In this document: positions 25,042 through 33,907 of the stretch, in pieces
Numbering within the stretch: the stretch's first letter is position 1
Layout of the letters: each line of letters starts with the position of its first letter
Origin: an uncultured Treponema sp.
Lineage (GTDB): Bacteria; Spirochaetota; Spirochaetia; Treponematales; Treponemataceae
Reading direction: 5' to 3'
DNA length: 46,124 nt
Assembly (NCBI GenBank): GCA_905372235.1
Contig: CAJPOF010000012.1
Span: 1-46,124 of the forward strand
Translations under genes and position numbers: made by a program
The notes under the pieces: model-generated
The model's database searches: none
What the model saw: the letters and a program-made list of their open reading frames with translations, nothing else
What the model was told of the DNA's origin: nothing

Positions 25042-27710
25042 AAAATCTTTCTCCACGGGCATCTCGTCTTGTAAACGGCTTGAGCCAAAACATCGCAAGG
25101 GCATTCTCTTCAGGAGAGATTCAGCCGGAACACATAATCCTTGCCATGATTAAGACAAAGGAAGGGACGGGATATTTTGCCCTCAAAAAGGCAGGAATAG
25201 ACTTGAACTCGTTTTCGTTCTGCCTCGAAAAAAGCCTTTCGGGTTGCGGCCAAAGAATCGGCGAAAATGAGATTGAACTGATTCCGATGGGAAAAAGAAC
25301 CGAAAAACTTCTTGAAGCAGCGTCGATGGAATGTGAAAAGCTTGGGGACGATTCTGTCGGTACGGAACACATACTTCTTGCCGCAATGCAGGAATCTGGA
25401 AGCGTAAGTCTTGATTTTTTTTCCGAGGCAAAAATAAGCGCAGGCACAATGCGGGATTTGGTGAAGTTTTCAAGGCATGAGCTTAAAATCTCCGAGGAAC
25501 TCATGAAAAGTTCAGGCGGAATGCCGACCGATGCCTTGCACAGGATTTTTAAGAAACTCGACAGAACTGGCGAAAATCTTGAAAATCCTTTGCCGCCGAA
25601 AAATATTCAAGAAACGGAAGCGTTTCATGAAAAAAATCCTTTAAAAGAGCGAAAGGAATCTAAAAGTTTTCTCTCGGAATTCAGCAGGGACATCACCCGT
25701 CTTTACATGGAAGGAAAAGCAGACCCCGTCGTCGGGCGTGAGAAAGAGATTCAAAGGCTTATTCAGATTCTTTCAAGGCGCACTAAAAACAATCCTGTCC
25801 TTGTGGGCGAACCCGGAATCGGAAAGACTGCGATTGTGGAAGGACTTGCGCAGTCCATCGCAGGCGGAAAAGTTCCGTCCGCATTGGCAAAAAAGCGGAT
25901 TCTTTCGCTTGATCTTGCAGCCCTTATCGCAGGTACAAAATACCGAGGCGAATTCGAAGAGCGGATGAAGCGGATGATGAACGAAGTCCGCCTTGATTCC
26001 AATATAATTCTTTTTATCGACGAACTTCACACAATCATAGGAGCTGGCGGACCTGAAGGCACTATGGACGCGTCCAATATGCTAAAGCCTGCCCTTAGCC
26101 GTTCGGAACTGCAGATAATCGGAGCTACAACCACAAAAGAATACAGCCGCTACATCGAAAAAGATTCCGCCTTGGAGCGAAGATTTCAGATGATAAGGGT
26201 GGAAGAGCCTTCAGACGAGGAGACGGTGAAAATCCTTGAGGGAATAAAAAAACAATACGAGGATTTTCACGGAATCGTCTACGACGATGATGTGATTCCT
26301 TTGATAGTAAAACTTGCAAGGCGTTACATTCCTGAAAGATTTCTTCCTGACAAGGCGATTGATATTCTTGACGAAGCCGGAGCTGAAAAAAAACTGAACG
26401 AAGACAAAGAGCCTGAAGAATTTTTGGAACTTGAAAAGCAGATTGAAGCTCTTGTTGGCGAAAAAAAAGAGCTTGTAAAAAATCAGGATTACGAGAACGC
26501 CGCCTATGTACGGGACAAAGTTATACAGCTAAAAGGTCAGCTGGAACTTTATGCAAGATACTGGAAAGAAAAAGGCCTGTCAAAAAAAAGCCGTGTAAGT
26601 TCCGACGACGTGTCAAAAGTTGTAAGCACACTTACGGGAATCCCCGTGGAAAGGCTTGACAGAAACGAATCCCGGCGGCTTGTAGACATGGAAAAAGAAA
26701 TGCACGGAATGGTCATAGGGCAGGACGATGCCGTCCGTTCAATTTCCGGTGCTGTCCGAAGAAGCCGGGCGGGAATATCTTCTCCCAAACGGCCTATAGG
26801 TTCGTTCATTTTTCTTGGTCCTACGGGCGTTGGAAAGACGCAGCTTGCAAAGGCCCTCGCAAAATTCATGTTCGGAAGCGAGGATTTTTTGGTGAGGGTC
26901 GATATGTCGGACTTCATGGAAAAACACAACGCAAGCCGGCTTGTCGGCGCGCCTCCGGGCTATATCGGCTACGAGGACGGCGGCATTCTTACGGAAAAAG
27001 TCCGCAGAAATCCGTATTCGGTTCTTCTTTTGGACGAAATAGAAAAAGCCCATCCGGATGTCTTCAATCTTCTTCTTCAGATTCTTGAGGAAGGCGAGCT
27101 TAGCGACAGCCAAGGACACACCGTGAATTTCAGGAACACCGTTATAATAATGACGAGCAACGCGGGGGCAAGAAAAATCACCTCGGAAAGCAGGGTAGGT
27201 TTTTCTGCGGATAAAGGAACTATACTTCCTTACGACCAGATAAAGGCGAATGCCGAAAGCGAACTGAAAAAACTTTTGAATCCGGAACTCATAAACAGGA
27301 TAGACGACATAATCGTGTTCAAAGCCCTTGAAAAGAAAGAGGTTTCCCAAATTCTTGACATACAGATTGACGAACTTGCCTCTCGGCTTGAAGAACGGAA
27401 TCTTACAATTTCGCTGAAGCCTTCGGCACGGCGTTATTTAATCGAAAAGGGCTACGAACCTTCAATGGGTGCTAGGCCTATGCGCCGCATTATCCAAAAA
27501 GAGATTGAAGAGCCGCTTGCCACAAAAATCCTTGACGAAAGAAACAATGGATTCCACCGGATTTCGGTCGAATGTTCCAAAGGAAGGCTAAAAATTTCTT
27601 TTACCGACAAAAAAAACGCTAAAAGCACAACCATAAAATGCATCTCCATGTCGAACGAGAACGAGGATTCTTCCGTGCTTGCGATGGTGAACGTTTTGGA
27701 GAAAAAATAG
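25038..27710 (+). CDS. clpC: ClpC-type AAA+ unfoldase
   Basis: This double-ring ATPase partner of the ClpP protease handles damaged proteins. Length is 890 residues, longer than the usual 810 or so. The order is: two Clp N repeats (1-145), an extended polar linker (about 150-220), AAA1 with Walker A GEPGIGKTA (from 256), a middle domain with a UVR-like motif (LVKNQDYENAAYVRDKVIQ, near 475), AAA2 with Walker A GPTGVGKTQ (from 594), and a loop SRVGFSADKG whose VGF is the ClpP-docking tripeptide. The UVR-bearing middle domain separates ClpC from ClpA and ClpB. It overlaps the McsB-like gene by 4 bp. The distal end also differs from standard ClpC. Confidence 0.93.
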   Translation: MKNLSPRASRLVNGLSQNIARAFSSGEIQPEHIILAMIKTKEGTGYFALKKAGIDLNSFSFCLEKSLSGCGQRIGENEIELIPMGKRTEKLLEAASMECEKLGDDSVGTEHILLAAMQESGSVSLDFFSEAKISAGTMRDLVKFSRHELKISEELMKSSGGMPTDALHRIFKKLDRTGENLENPLPPKNIQETEAFHEKNPLKERKESKSFLSEFSRDITRLYMEGKADPVVGREKEIQRLIQILSRRTKNNPVLVGEPGIGKTAIVEGLAQSIAGGKVPSALAKKRILSLDLAALIAGTKYRGEFEERMKRMMNEVRLDSNIILFIDELHTIIGAGGPEGTMDASNMLKPALSRSELQIIGATTTKEYSRYIEKDSALERRFQMIRVEEPSDEETVKILEGIKKQYEDFHGIVYDDDVIPLIVKLARRYIPERFLPDKAIDILDEAGAEKKLNEDKEPEEFLELEKQIEALVGEKKELVKNQDYENAAYVRDKVIQLKGQLELYARYWKEKGLSKKSRVSSDDVSKVVSTLTGIPVERLDRNESRRLVDMEKEMHGMVIGQDDAVRSISGAVRRSRAGISSPKRPIGSFIFLGPTGVGKTQLAKALAKFMFGSEDFLVRVDMSDFMEKHNASRLVGAPPGYIGYEDGGILTEKVRRNPYSVLLLDEIEKAHPDVFNLLLQILEEGELSDSQGHTVNFRNTVIIMTSNAGARKITSESRVGFSADKGTILPYDQIKANAESELKKLLNPELINRIDDIIVFKALEKKEVSQILDIQIDELASRLEERNLTISLKPSARRYLIEKGYEPSMGARPMRRIIQKEIEEPLATKILDERNNGFHRISVECSKGRLKISFTDKKNAKSTTIKCISMSNENEDSSVLAMVNVLEKK

Positions 27711-28655
27711 TTGCGCATAAGAAAAATTATTTTCGTGGTTTTTGCGATTTTTCTTTCCGTGCCTTCGTTCTGCAAAACTAACATTGCGCTTGTAAAGGGA
27801 ATGTCGTCCGTCCCGTATGCATTCATGTTCTTGGAAAAATCTGATGGAGAGCCTTCGTATAATTTTATTCGCTTTTCATCTGTGAAGGATGCCGCATTTT
27901 CTTTGATGGAAGCAAAAACCGACGCTCTGATACTTCCGGTAAACGCCGCTGCTCTCCTTTACGATTTTTTGGACGGAAAAATCCTATGTGCCGCCGTAAC
28001 GCAGAACATGGATTTTTATTCCGTGTCGTCGAATTCTTCTTTGAAAAACCTTTCCGACCTTCTTGGTAAAAAAATCTCCGTGACTAAAGGCGGAATAGGC
28101 GAAGGATTTATCTCATGGGTTATGGAAGAAAGCGCTCTTTCCATGGAAAACGGAGGCGGCGTTATGAAAATTCAATGGGAAGAAAACGAGGCTTTTTCCG
28201 TCATAAAACTCTTGAGCGGAGAGGTCGACAACGCTTTTCTTTCAGAACCCGCCGTTTCGAACGTTTTAAAACACTCCGGATTTTATATTTCCGCCGATTT
28301 TCAGGAAGAATTTTCTGCGATAAAAGGAAGGAACAGGCATCTTCCAAAAAACGTGCTTGTGGTCCGCCGAAATTTCTGCTCGGAAGAGATGGAATCTCTT
28401 GAAAATCTTCTTTCTTCTGTAAAAAAATCCATAGAATCCGTGAACAAAAATCCTTCTTCCGCGGCTTTCCTTTGCAAAAGGTTCGATGCCGTGGGCGAAC
28501 ATTCCGTCCTTGGAAAGGCTATTCAAAGAGCGAACTTTACTTTTGAAAGGGCGGAGGACGCCAAAAGCGGAATATACGAAGTCCTTGAACTTTGCAACAG
28601 GGTAAGTCATGAAAAAATTGCGGTTCCCGACGGGGAGTTTTTGCTGGGATATTAA
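27711..28655 (+). CDS. Orphan ABC-type solute-binding protein
   Basis: This is an exported protein of 314 residues resembling NMT1/TauA-type periplasmic binding proteins. After a signal peptide (RKIIFVVFAIFLSVPSF) come TNIALVKGMSSVPYAFMF, then LMEAKTDALILPVNAAALL and DLLGKKISVTKGGIGEGF, the usual layout of the two lobes. The start codon is TTG at 27711, directly after the clpC stop, with GGAG nine bases upstream, so it depends on translation of clpC. No permease or ATPase gene of an importer is nearby. The ligand is unknown; such proteins bind thiamine precursors, sulfonates or similar small molecules. It may instead have lost its transporter and work as a sensor. Confidence 0.72.
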   Translation: MRIRKIIFVVFAIFLSVPSFCKTNIALVKGMSSVPYAFMFLEKSDGEPSYNFIRFSSVKDAAFSLMEAKTDALILPVNAAALLYDFLDGKILCAAVTQNMDFYSVSSNSSLKNLSDLLGKKISVTKGGIGEGFISWVMEESALSMENGGGVMKIQWEENEAFSVIKLLSGEVDNAFLSEPAVSNVLKHSGFYISADFQEEFSAIKGRNRHLPKNVLVVRRNFCSEEMESLENLLSSVKKSIESVNKNPSSAAFLCKRFDAVGEHSVLGKAIQRANFTFERAEDAKSGIYEVLELCNRVSHEKIAVPDGEFLLGY

Positions 28656-28663
28656 CAAGTGAA

Positions 28664-28692
28664 TTGAGAATTATGTCGATTTCGTTTACAAT
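28664..28692 (+). promoter_or_regulatory. Sigma-70-type promoter of the phosphoribosyltransferase operon
   Basis: TTGAGA (28664-28669), a 17-bp spacer and TACAAT (28687-28692), with an AGAGG ribosome binding site at 28714-28718. It begins 9 bp after the preceding gene, marking a new transcription unit. Confidence 0.65.
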
Positions 28693-28727
28693 GACCTGTC
28701 GATTTTTCATAAAAGAGGTTTTTTTCG

Positions 28728-29357
28728 ATGTTTAAAGAATTTTTGCCGTTCGATACCGTACGAGACGATGCGTTGAAACTCGCCCACAAAATGTACAGCG
28801 AGGATGGATTCGTTCCCGACGTGATTTACTGTTCTCTTAGGGGCGGTGCGTACATGGCGAACGTGATTAGCGAGTATTACAAAATAGCGCACCGCTCACA
28901 TCATCCTGTTTTGTTTGCCGCCGTGGTTGCCCGTTCGTATACGGACGTAAGAAAATCCACGTCAAGGGTTTATGTGGACGGATGGACATATCCTCCTGCA
29001 AATCTTCGCCCCGGCGATAAGATAATGCTTGTGGACGACATTTTTGACACCGGAAAGACAATAAACGCCCTTGTGGATATTCTGCTTGATTATGGAATGA
29101 ACAGGGAGGACATAAAAGTCGTCGTCCATGACTACAAGGAAGACTCTCGAAGGGAAAAACTTTCCGTGATTCCCGACTATTATTGCAGAAAAATCGTAGT
29201 AAACACCCCTGAAGAGGACAGATGGATTCATTATATGAGCCACGAGCTTGTAGGTCTTTCTGCAGATGAACTTGAAAAGCATTATTTTTCAAAAGATTCG
29301 GAACTGAAGCGAATCTTAAAGCCCCTGTTTGCCGAAAACGAAAGCAATAACGGCTAG
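28728..29357 (+). CDS. Phosphoribosyltransferase of the hypoxanthine/xanthine-guanine type
   Basis: It is predicted to join a purine base to PRPP in nucleotide salvage. Length is 209 residues. The PRPP-binding motif VDDIFDTGKT begins at Val102 and has the standard two acidic residues and the DTGKT loop. An early VIYCSLRGGAYMANVIS matches the pyrophosphate loop region of COG2236-like enzymes. Purine specificity is inferred from family resemblance only. It heads a three-gene unit with a secreted protein and rnhB (gaps 26 and 4 bp) and has a good promoter of its own. Confidence 0.82.
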   Translation: MFKEFLPFDTVRDDALKLAHKMYSEDGFVPDVIYCSLRGGAYMANVISEYYKIAHRSHHPVLFAAVVARSYTDVRKSTSRVYVDGWTYPPANLRPGDKIMLVDDIFDTGKTINALVDILLDYGMNREDIKVVVHDYKEDSRREKLSVIPDYYCRKIVVNTPEEDRWIHYMSHELVGLSADELEKHYFSKDSELKRILKPLFAENESNNG

Positions 29358-29383
29358 AAAAATGCCTTAAAAAGGGAGCGCAG

Positions 29384-31501
29384 ATGAACAGAAAATTTTC
29401 GCTTGTGGCAATGTTTTTTTTAGTCCTTTTCGTGGTTTTTGTCCCGAAGGCGTTTTCGCAATCGGTTGTAAATCCCGGGAACGGCGTTTGGGCTAACCGT
29501 CAAATTTTGGTGCTGGATTTACCCGGCGGAATGAACGCCTATTATTCGCTTTCCGGAAACGACCCCGAATCTTACGGTTTTGCGTACGACGGTCCTGTCC
29601 TTTTGGATGTTGAAGGCGACGTTTATCTTAGGGTGGTTTTTGTTTCGGCGGACGGTAAAAAACTGAACGAGAACATTTTCTACACTGTAAAAAATGCGCC
29701 TCTCCCAAAAGATTCGGCTGCCTACGATTTTATCGAGAATGTTGTCGCAAACGGACTTGTCGATTACACAGCCGGAACGAATTTTTCGATTCCTTCTTCG
29801 CTTGAATACAGTTTCGGAAACGGCGATGAAAGTTTTCAGCCGGGCTCTTCTCTTTTTCTGCCTGCGGATTCCGTTGTTCAAAGGACTGTTTCCTGCACGG
29901 TGTCCGACGGAACTTCTTTTTGGAAATTCGCTGTAAGGATAAATCCTTCGCTTTCAGGGATTTTCAGCCGCAAGGATGTTCCGTTTACGATTGAGGACTG
30001 GAAAACCGTTCGGTTCACGGACATGAACTTGATATACAGGATTGACGACAAATGGTGGGAACAGCCGAAAATCCCTTTGACATTGGACAGAAGCGTAAGC
30101 CACATGATAAGCTGGCAGAGCGTGGATTATTCTTCTGAAAACACGGTGAAATTTTTTGTGCTTCCGCCAAGACCTAAAATCAACGTCGAAACCGACCCGA
30201 ACGGTGTAAAGTATATCCGTTCCCAAGGGGATTCAGGCTACAAATTCGGCATCGTTGACGGCGATGGGGATATTTCAGGGCTTTACGATTCCATCCGATT
30301 CGATACTTTTCAGGGAGACCTTTTTTCAGGCTCTGTTCGGACGGGCGTTTATTACGATTCCGTTTATCAGGGCGAGATTGGCATAGATTTCAGGGTGAAC
30401 AAACGCCTTCCTTCAAAACCGGTGATTTCATCTTCCGCAGAAGGCGGTTGGGCTAGAAAAGCGGTAACGTTAGATATAAAAAAAGTATCGGAGATGGAAC
30501 TTTTCGTTTGCGTGCAAGGACCTTTAATCGTTGAGGAGGGCTGGAAAAACGGCGATGTCATGTTCAGTTTTATTGAGGAAGAATTCAAAAAACTGGATTC
30601 GGGAAAAATCCTTCTTTCTCCTTCGATAGACGGTGCGGTTGCATACAAAGTAAGCGCATATGCCATGGATTCAAACGGAAACAAAAGCGGAACAAGCGAA
30701 TATTCGGTTGTAATCGATTCGTGCAACTATTACGTGGATATGGAAACCGGAATGAGGCTTTCAGTGCCTGCGGACGGAACAAGCGAGCGGCCGTTCGGAA
30801 CGTTTTCGGAACTTCTTTCGCACATTGACGGCTCCGGTTTTGTACGCATTAACCTAAAAGGAATGATGGAAATGCCGCGCGAAAGATTTGAGCTTACTTC
30901 CAACATGGAGATTTTAGGTTCGGGCGACGCAAGAATATTTTTCCCTGAAAACTCATCGTTGGTCGTACGGGACGCAAGCCTTGCGATTTCCGATTGCCTT
31001 ATAACCTATGCGGAAAAATCTTCGTCAGATGAGGCGGAATTTTCCGAAAACCATTCGCTTTTTTCTCTCGAAAGAGGAGTTTTGATATTTGATTCCGTGG
31101 ATCTTTCTGCGATTTTCGGAAAAAACGGTGTGATAGTCGATTCATCGTCGTCCGTAGTTACCATAAAGGATTCCGGAATAACAGGCTCGGCGAACAATTA
31201 TTCTGCGTGCGTTGCGGCTGTGGATTCAAAAATTTCGGTGAAAAACTCAAAAATCACGACCGTCGCATCGACCGGGGTTTCGTTCACGTGCCAAGGCGGA
31301 CTTTTTGAACTGAGGAAAAGCCGTTGTTCCGTGATTGGCGTGATGGGGCGGATTGCAGAACTTTTCAATACACATTCATCGATAACGGACAACGAGTTTT
31401 CCGCACAGTTAAAAAAGACCATGGGAAACGGAAAAGCAATCTACATGGATGCAAAAAATCTTTCCGTAGAGGATTTTTCTAACTCAAGTTCAGGATTCTA
31501 G
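29384..31501 (+). CDS. Large secreted protein with beta-helix C-terminus
   Basis: I do not recognise a named family. The 705-residue protein starts with a clear signal peptide (KFSLVAMFFLVLFVVFVPKAFSQ). The first 85 mature residues (VWANRQILVLDLPGGMNAYYSL, then DGPVLLDVEG) resemble the chitobiase-type C-terminal fold (CHB_HEX), seen repeatedly in treponemal surface proteins. The middle is beta-rich. From about residue 475, short units such as SLVVRDASLAISDCLI, GVLIFDSVDLSAI, SVVTIKDSGI and SKISVKNSKI suggest a right-handed parallel beta-helix. No catalytic residues are evident. A periplasmic or surface role is likely. It sits between a phosphoribosyltransferase gene and rnhB. Confidence 0.72.
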   Translation: MNRKFSLVAMFFLVLFVVFVPKAFSQSVVNPGNGVWANRQILVLDLPGGMNAYYSLSGNDPESYGFAYDGPVLLDVEGDVYLRVVFVSADGKKLNENIFYTVKNAPLPKDSAAYDFIENVVANGLVDYTAGTNFSIPSSLEYSFGNGDESFQPGSSLFLPADSVVQRTVSCTVSDGTSFWKFAVRINPSLSGIFSRKDVPFTIEDWKTVRFTDMNLIYRIDDKWWEQPKIPLTLDRSVSHMISWQSVDYSSENTVKFFVLPPRPKINVETDPNGVKYIRSQGDSGYKFGIVDGDGDISGLYDSIRFDTFQGDLFSGSVRTGVYYDSVYQGEIGIDFRVNKRLPSKPVISSSAEGGWARKAVTLDIKKVSEMELFVCVQGPLIVEEGWKNGDVMFSFIEEEFKKLDSGKILLSPSIDGAVAYKVSAYAMDSNGNKSGTSEYSVVIDSCNYYVDMETGMRLSVPADGTSERPFGTFSELLSHIDGSGFVRINLKGMMEMPRERFELTSNMEILGSGDARIFFPENSSLVVRDASLAISDCLITYAEKSSSDEAEFSENHSLFSLERGVLIFDSVDLSAIFGKNGVIVDSSSSVVTIKDSGITGSANNYSACVAAVDSKISVKNSKITTVASTGVSFTCQGGLFELRKSRCSVIGVMGRIAELFNTHSSITDNEFSAQLKKTMGNGKAIYMDAKNLSVEDFSNSSSGF

Positions 31502-31505
31502 TTTT

Positions 31506-32099
31506 ATGGCGGATTTTATATGCGGTTTGGACGAAGCGGGACGAGGGCCTTTGGCAGGTCCTGTAAGCGCAGCCGCTGTTATATTGCCTCTAGACTTTCC
31601 TTTTGAACTTTTAAATGATTCTAAAAAACTTTCCGAAAAAAAACGTGAAATAGCTGAAAAGGTGATAAAAGAAAAGGCTCTTTGGGCAGTTTCCTTTGTG
31701 AACGCCGAAGAAATAGACAGGATAAACATTCTGAACGCAAGCCTGAAAGCCATGAAACTTGCCTTTGAAAGCCTTTCTGAAAAACTTTCGCCTTGGTTAA
31801 AAGCAAACGGATTTTTGAATGATGAGTTTTTCCTTCGAGTAATAGCGGACGGAAACAAAACGCCGCCGATAGAAGGCTTCGGTGTCGAGTGCATGGTAAA
31901 GGCGGACGCAAAAATTCCTTCCGTGATGGCGGCAAGCATACTCGCAAAAGTTGAGCGGGACAGGCTTATGTACTCGATGGATAAACTATACCCGGAATAC
32001 GGTTACGCAAAGCACAAAGGTTATCCCACAAAGGAACACAGGGAAATATGCCGCAGACTTGGACCTTCTCCGATTCAGCGAATGAGTTTTAAATATTGA
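31506..32099 (+). CDS. rnhB: Ribonuclease HII
   Basis: This enzyme cuts RNA in RNA-DNA hybrids and removes misincorporated ribonucleotides. Length is 197 residues, normal for the family. The signature GLDEAGRGPLAGPV starts the protein, with catalytic Asp9 and Glu10. The other two acids are Asp115 (IADGNK) and Asp134 (KADAKIPS). MAASILAKVERD and YGYAKHKGYPTKEH are typical of type 2 enzymes. It begins 4 bp after the beta-helix protein gene and appears to be the last gene of that operon. Confidence 0.95.
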   Translation: MADFICGLDEAGRGPLAGPVSAAAVILPLDFPFELLNDSKKLSEKKREIAEKVIKEKALWAVSFVNAEEIDRINILNASLKAMKLAFESLSEKLSPWLKANGFLNDEFFLRVIADGNKTPPIEGFGVECMVKADAKIPSVMAASILAKVERDRLMYSMDKLYPEYGYAKHKGYPTKEHREICRRLGPSPIQRMSFKY

Positions 32100-32175
32100 A
32101 AAAGCCGCTTTTTTTGTGAGTGGGTAGTTCAAATCTGCGTTCCGTTTTATTCGTCTGATTTTTTAAGGAACGAAA

Positions 32176-32559
32176 TTATTTTCCGTCGCTATCGGTTTTT
32201 CGTTTTGAGACAACGTGGATTCTTCCGGTCTTCTTTACCTGCGGCGGAAGAGGTTTTTCTTCCTCTTTTTTAAGGCAGTATTTTTTTATTTTTTCAGCTT
32301 TCCGTTCCGCCCTTATCTTTGCTCTTGCCTTGTTCTCTCTTTCTATATAGGCAAGCGAGACGTTCAAGCCTTGAAGAAATTTTTGCAGGTCGTCCGCAAA
32401 AATGGCAATCTGGTGCCTGTTGATGTCCGAACCTTCTTTGCTTTTCGATTCCACTATCTGAAGAAAAACGTCCCCCGCTCGGTTTTCCTTTACGTTAAAA
32501 AAGTAGGAGCGGTTGTCAAGATAGACTTCATTCGTGTAAAGTTCTCCGCGTGCACCCAT
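32176..32559 (-). CDS. PUR-alpha-family nucleic-acid-binding protein
   Basis: This is a small spirochaetal PUR-domain protein (127 residues) that binds single- and double-stranded DNA and RNA. The Borrelia relative BpuR is a known regulator. The domain is visible as GELYTNEVYLDNRSYFFNVK, then DVFLQIVESK and IAIFADDLQKFLQGL, the beta-beta-beta-beta-alpha PUR repeat. It continues with a basic, Lys-rich tail (KARAKIRAERKAEKIKKY) that could contact nucleic acid. The ATG has GGAAGG in front. It lies 80 bp downstream of the cysteine desulfurase gene on the same strand. Confidence 0.85.
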   Translation of the reverse strand: MGARGELYTNEVYLDNRSYFFNVKENRAGDVFLQIVESKSKEGSDINRHQIAIFADDLQKFLQGLNVSLAYIERENKARAKIRAERKAEKIKKYCLKKEEEKPLPPQVKKTGRIHVVSKRKTDSDGK

Positions 32560-32639
32560 ATATGCCTTCCTTGGTTTGTGTGTAATTGTTCATGAAAGAA
32601 CTGCAGCCCATAGAAAATAGCCTAAAACCGCTGTCCTTG

Positions 32640-33830
32640 TCAATTAAAGTTTTTCCCGTTGAATCTTTTGCAGATTTCTTCTACTTTTTCGAACAGTTTT
32701 TCAATGTCGCTTTCACTCGTGGAAAAGCCGAAACTGAACCTCACGGAATTTTTTGCCGTATCGGAAGGAACTTTCATTGCGTTCAAGACGGGTCTTTCGT
32801 CTTTTTTTGAGCCGCATGCGCTTCCAGTCGAAATGCAGAATCCTTCGGAATCCAACGCCCTCAGCATCACCTGTCCCGGAATGTTTTCGAACGAAGCCTG
32901 TATTATCCAAGGCGAATAGTTTTCAGGATTTAAAATCCTTTCTTCGGGAATCACGACGCATCCTTTCAAAAGCGAAAGTTTTTTCACAAATTCCGATGTC
33001 GTCTTTTTCTGTTCTAAAAACCTTTTCTCTGCGGCTGGATTTTTTTCTGATATGAAATATTTTTTAAGGACTTTGGAAAACGCGATTGCGGCAAAAACGT
33101 TTTCAGTTCCGCTCCTTGTTCCGTTTTCCTGACCGCCGCCTCTCAAAAAAGGTTCTATCGTGTTCTTTGAGTAAAGAAGTCCTATTCCCCGCGGTCCTGA
33201 AATTTTGTGCGCGCTGAACGATGCGCTGTCAATTCCCTCGTGGTTTAAAAAAAACGGAATTTTCCCTGCCGCCTGCACGCAATCCGTGTGGAATTTGGGA
33301 CGGCGTTTTCCTTTGGAAACTTCTACAAGCATATCGGCGATTTCTTCTATCGGCTGGATTGCTCCAGTTTCGTTGTTCACCGCCATTACGGAAACGAAAA
33401 CCGTGTTTGTTTTCAGCGATTTTTTTACGTTTTCAGGTGTTATTATTCCGCCTTTGTTTGAAGGAATTTCTTCTACTTCCCAGCCGCATTTTGAAAGTTC
33501 CGCCGCCATTTCACGCACGCTTGGATGTTCTATTGAACTGAAAAGCACATGACCTTTTTGTGGCTTGTTCAAAACCGAAAGAAGCGGAATGTGGTTGCTT
33601 TCAGTTCCGCCGCTGGTAAAAAAGAGCGTCTCGCTTTTTACGCCAAGCACTTGGGCGCATTCTTTTCGTGCCGCCTCAAGAAGAAGTTTTGCCTCTTTTC
33701 CTTTTGTGTGAAGGCTTGACGGATTTCCCCAGTTTTTCATCGAAAGTTCAAGGCTTTCTCTAAGGATTTCCTTGTCCGGAGGGCTTGTTGCAGCCCAGTC
33801 AAAATAATAGCCCGGTTTTTCTTCGTCCAT
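32640..33830 (-). CDS. Cysteine desulfurase, NifS/IscS family
   Basis: This PLP enzyme takes sulfur from cysteine for iron-sulfur clusters, tRNA thiolation or cofactors. Length is 396 residues. Visible are the N-terminal YFDWAATSPP, the cofactor Lys209 in SFSAHKISGPRG, His101 (SSIEHPSVRE), Asp183 and Gln186 (HTDCVQAAG), GGGQENGTRSGTEN and the active Cys339 in STGSACGSKKDERP. The long loop with a conserved Cys makes it group I (IscS/NifS), not SufS. No iscU or mnmA partner is present nearby. The promoter is not clear. Confidence 0.93.
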   Translation of the reverse strand: MDEEKPGYYFDWAATSPPDKEILRESLELSMKNWGNPSSLHTKGKEAKLLLEAARKECAQVLGVKSETLFFTSGGTESNHIPLLSVLNKPQKGHVLFSSIEHPSVREMAAELSKCGWEVEEIPSNKGGIITPENVKKSLKTNTVFVSVMAVNNETGAIQPIEEIADMLVEVSKGKRRPKFHTDCVQAAGKIPFFLNHEGIDSASFSAHKISGPRGIGLLYSKNTIEPFLRGGGQENGTRSGTENVFAAIAFSKVLKKYFISEKNPAAEKRFLEQKKTTSEFVKKLSLLKGCVVIPEERILNPENYSPWIIQASFENIPGQVMLRALDSEGFCISTGSACGSKKDERPVLNAMKVPSDTAKNSVRFSFGFSTSESDIEKLFEKVEEICKRFNGKNFN

Positions 33831-33907
33831 ATAAGTTCCGCATGAAGAATTCTTGAATTTTTCGGGCGTAAAAGGATTTTTCTTAAAAGCCCTGAGTGGA
33901 GAAGATT

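Noticed and set aside
32097..32117. Short hairpin (AAAAG / CTTTT) after rnhB as terminator
   Set aside because: The stem is only about five A-T-rich pairs with a 3-nt loop, too weak to call.
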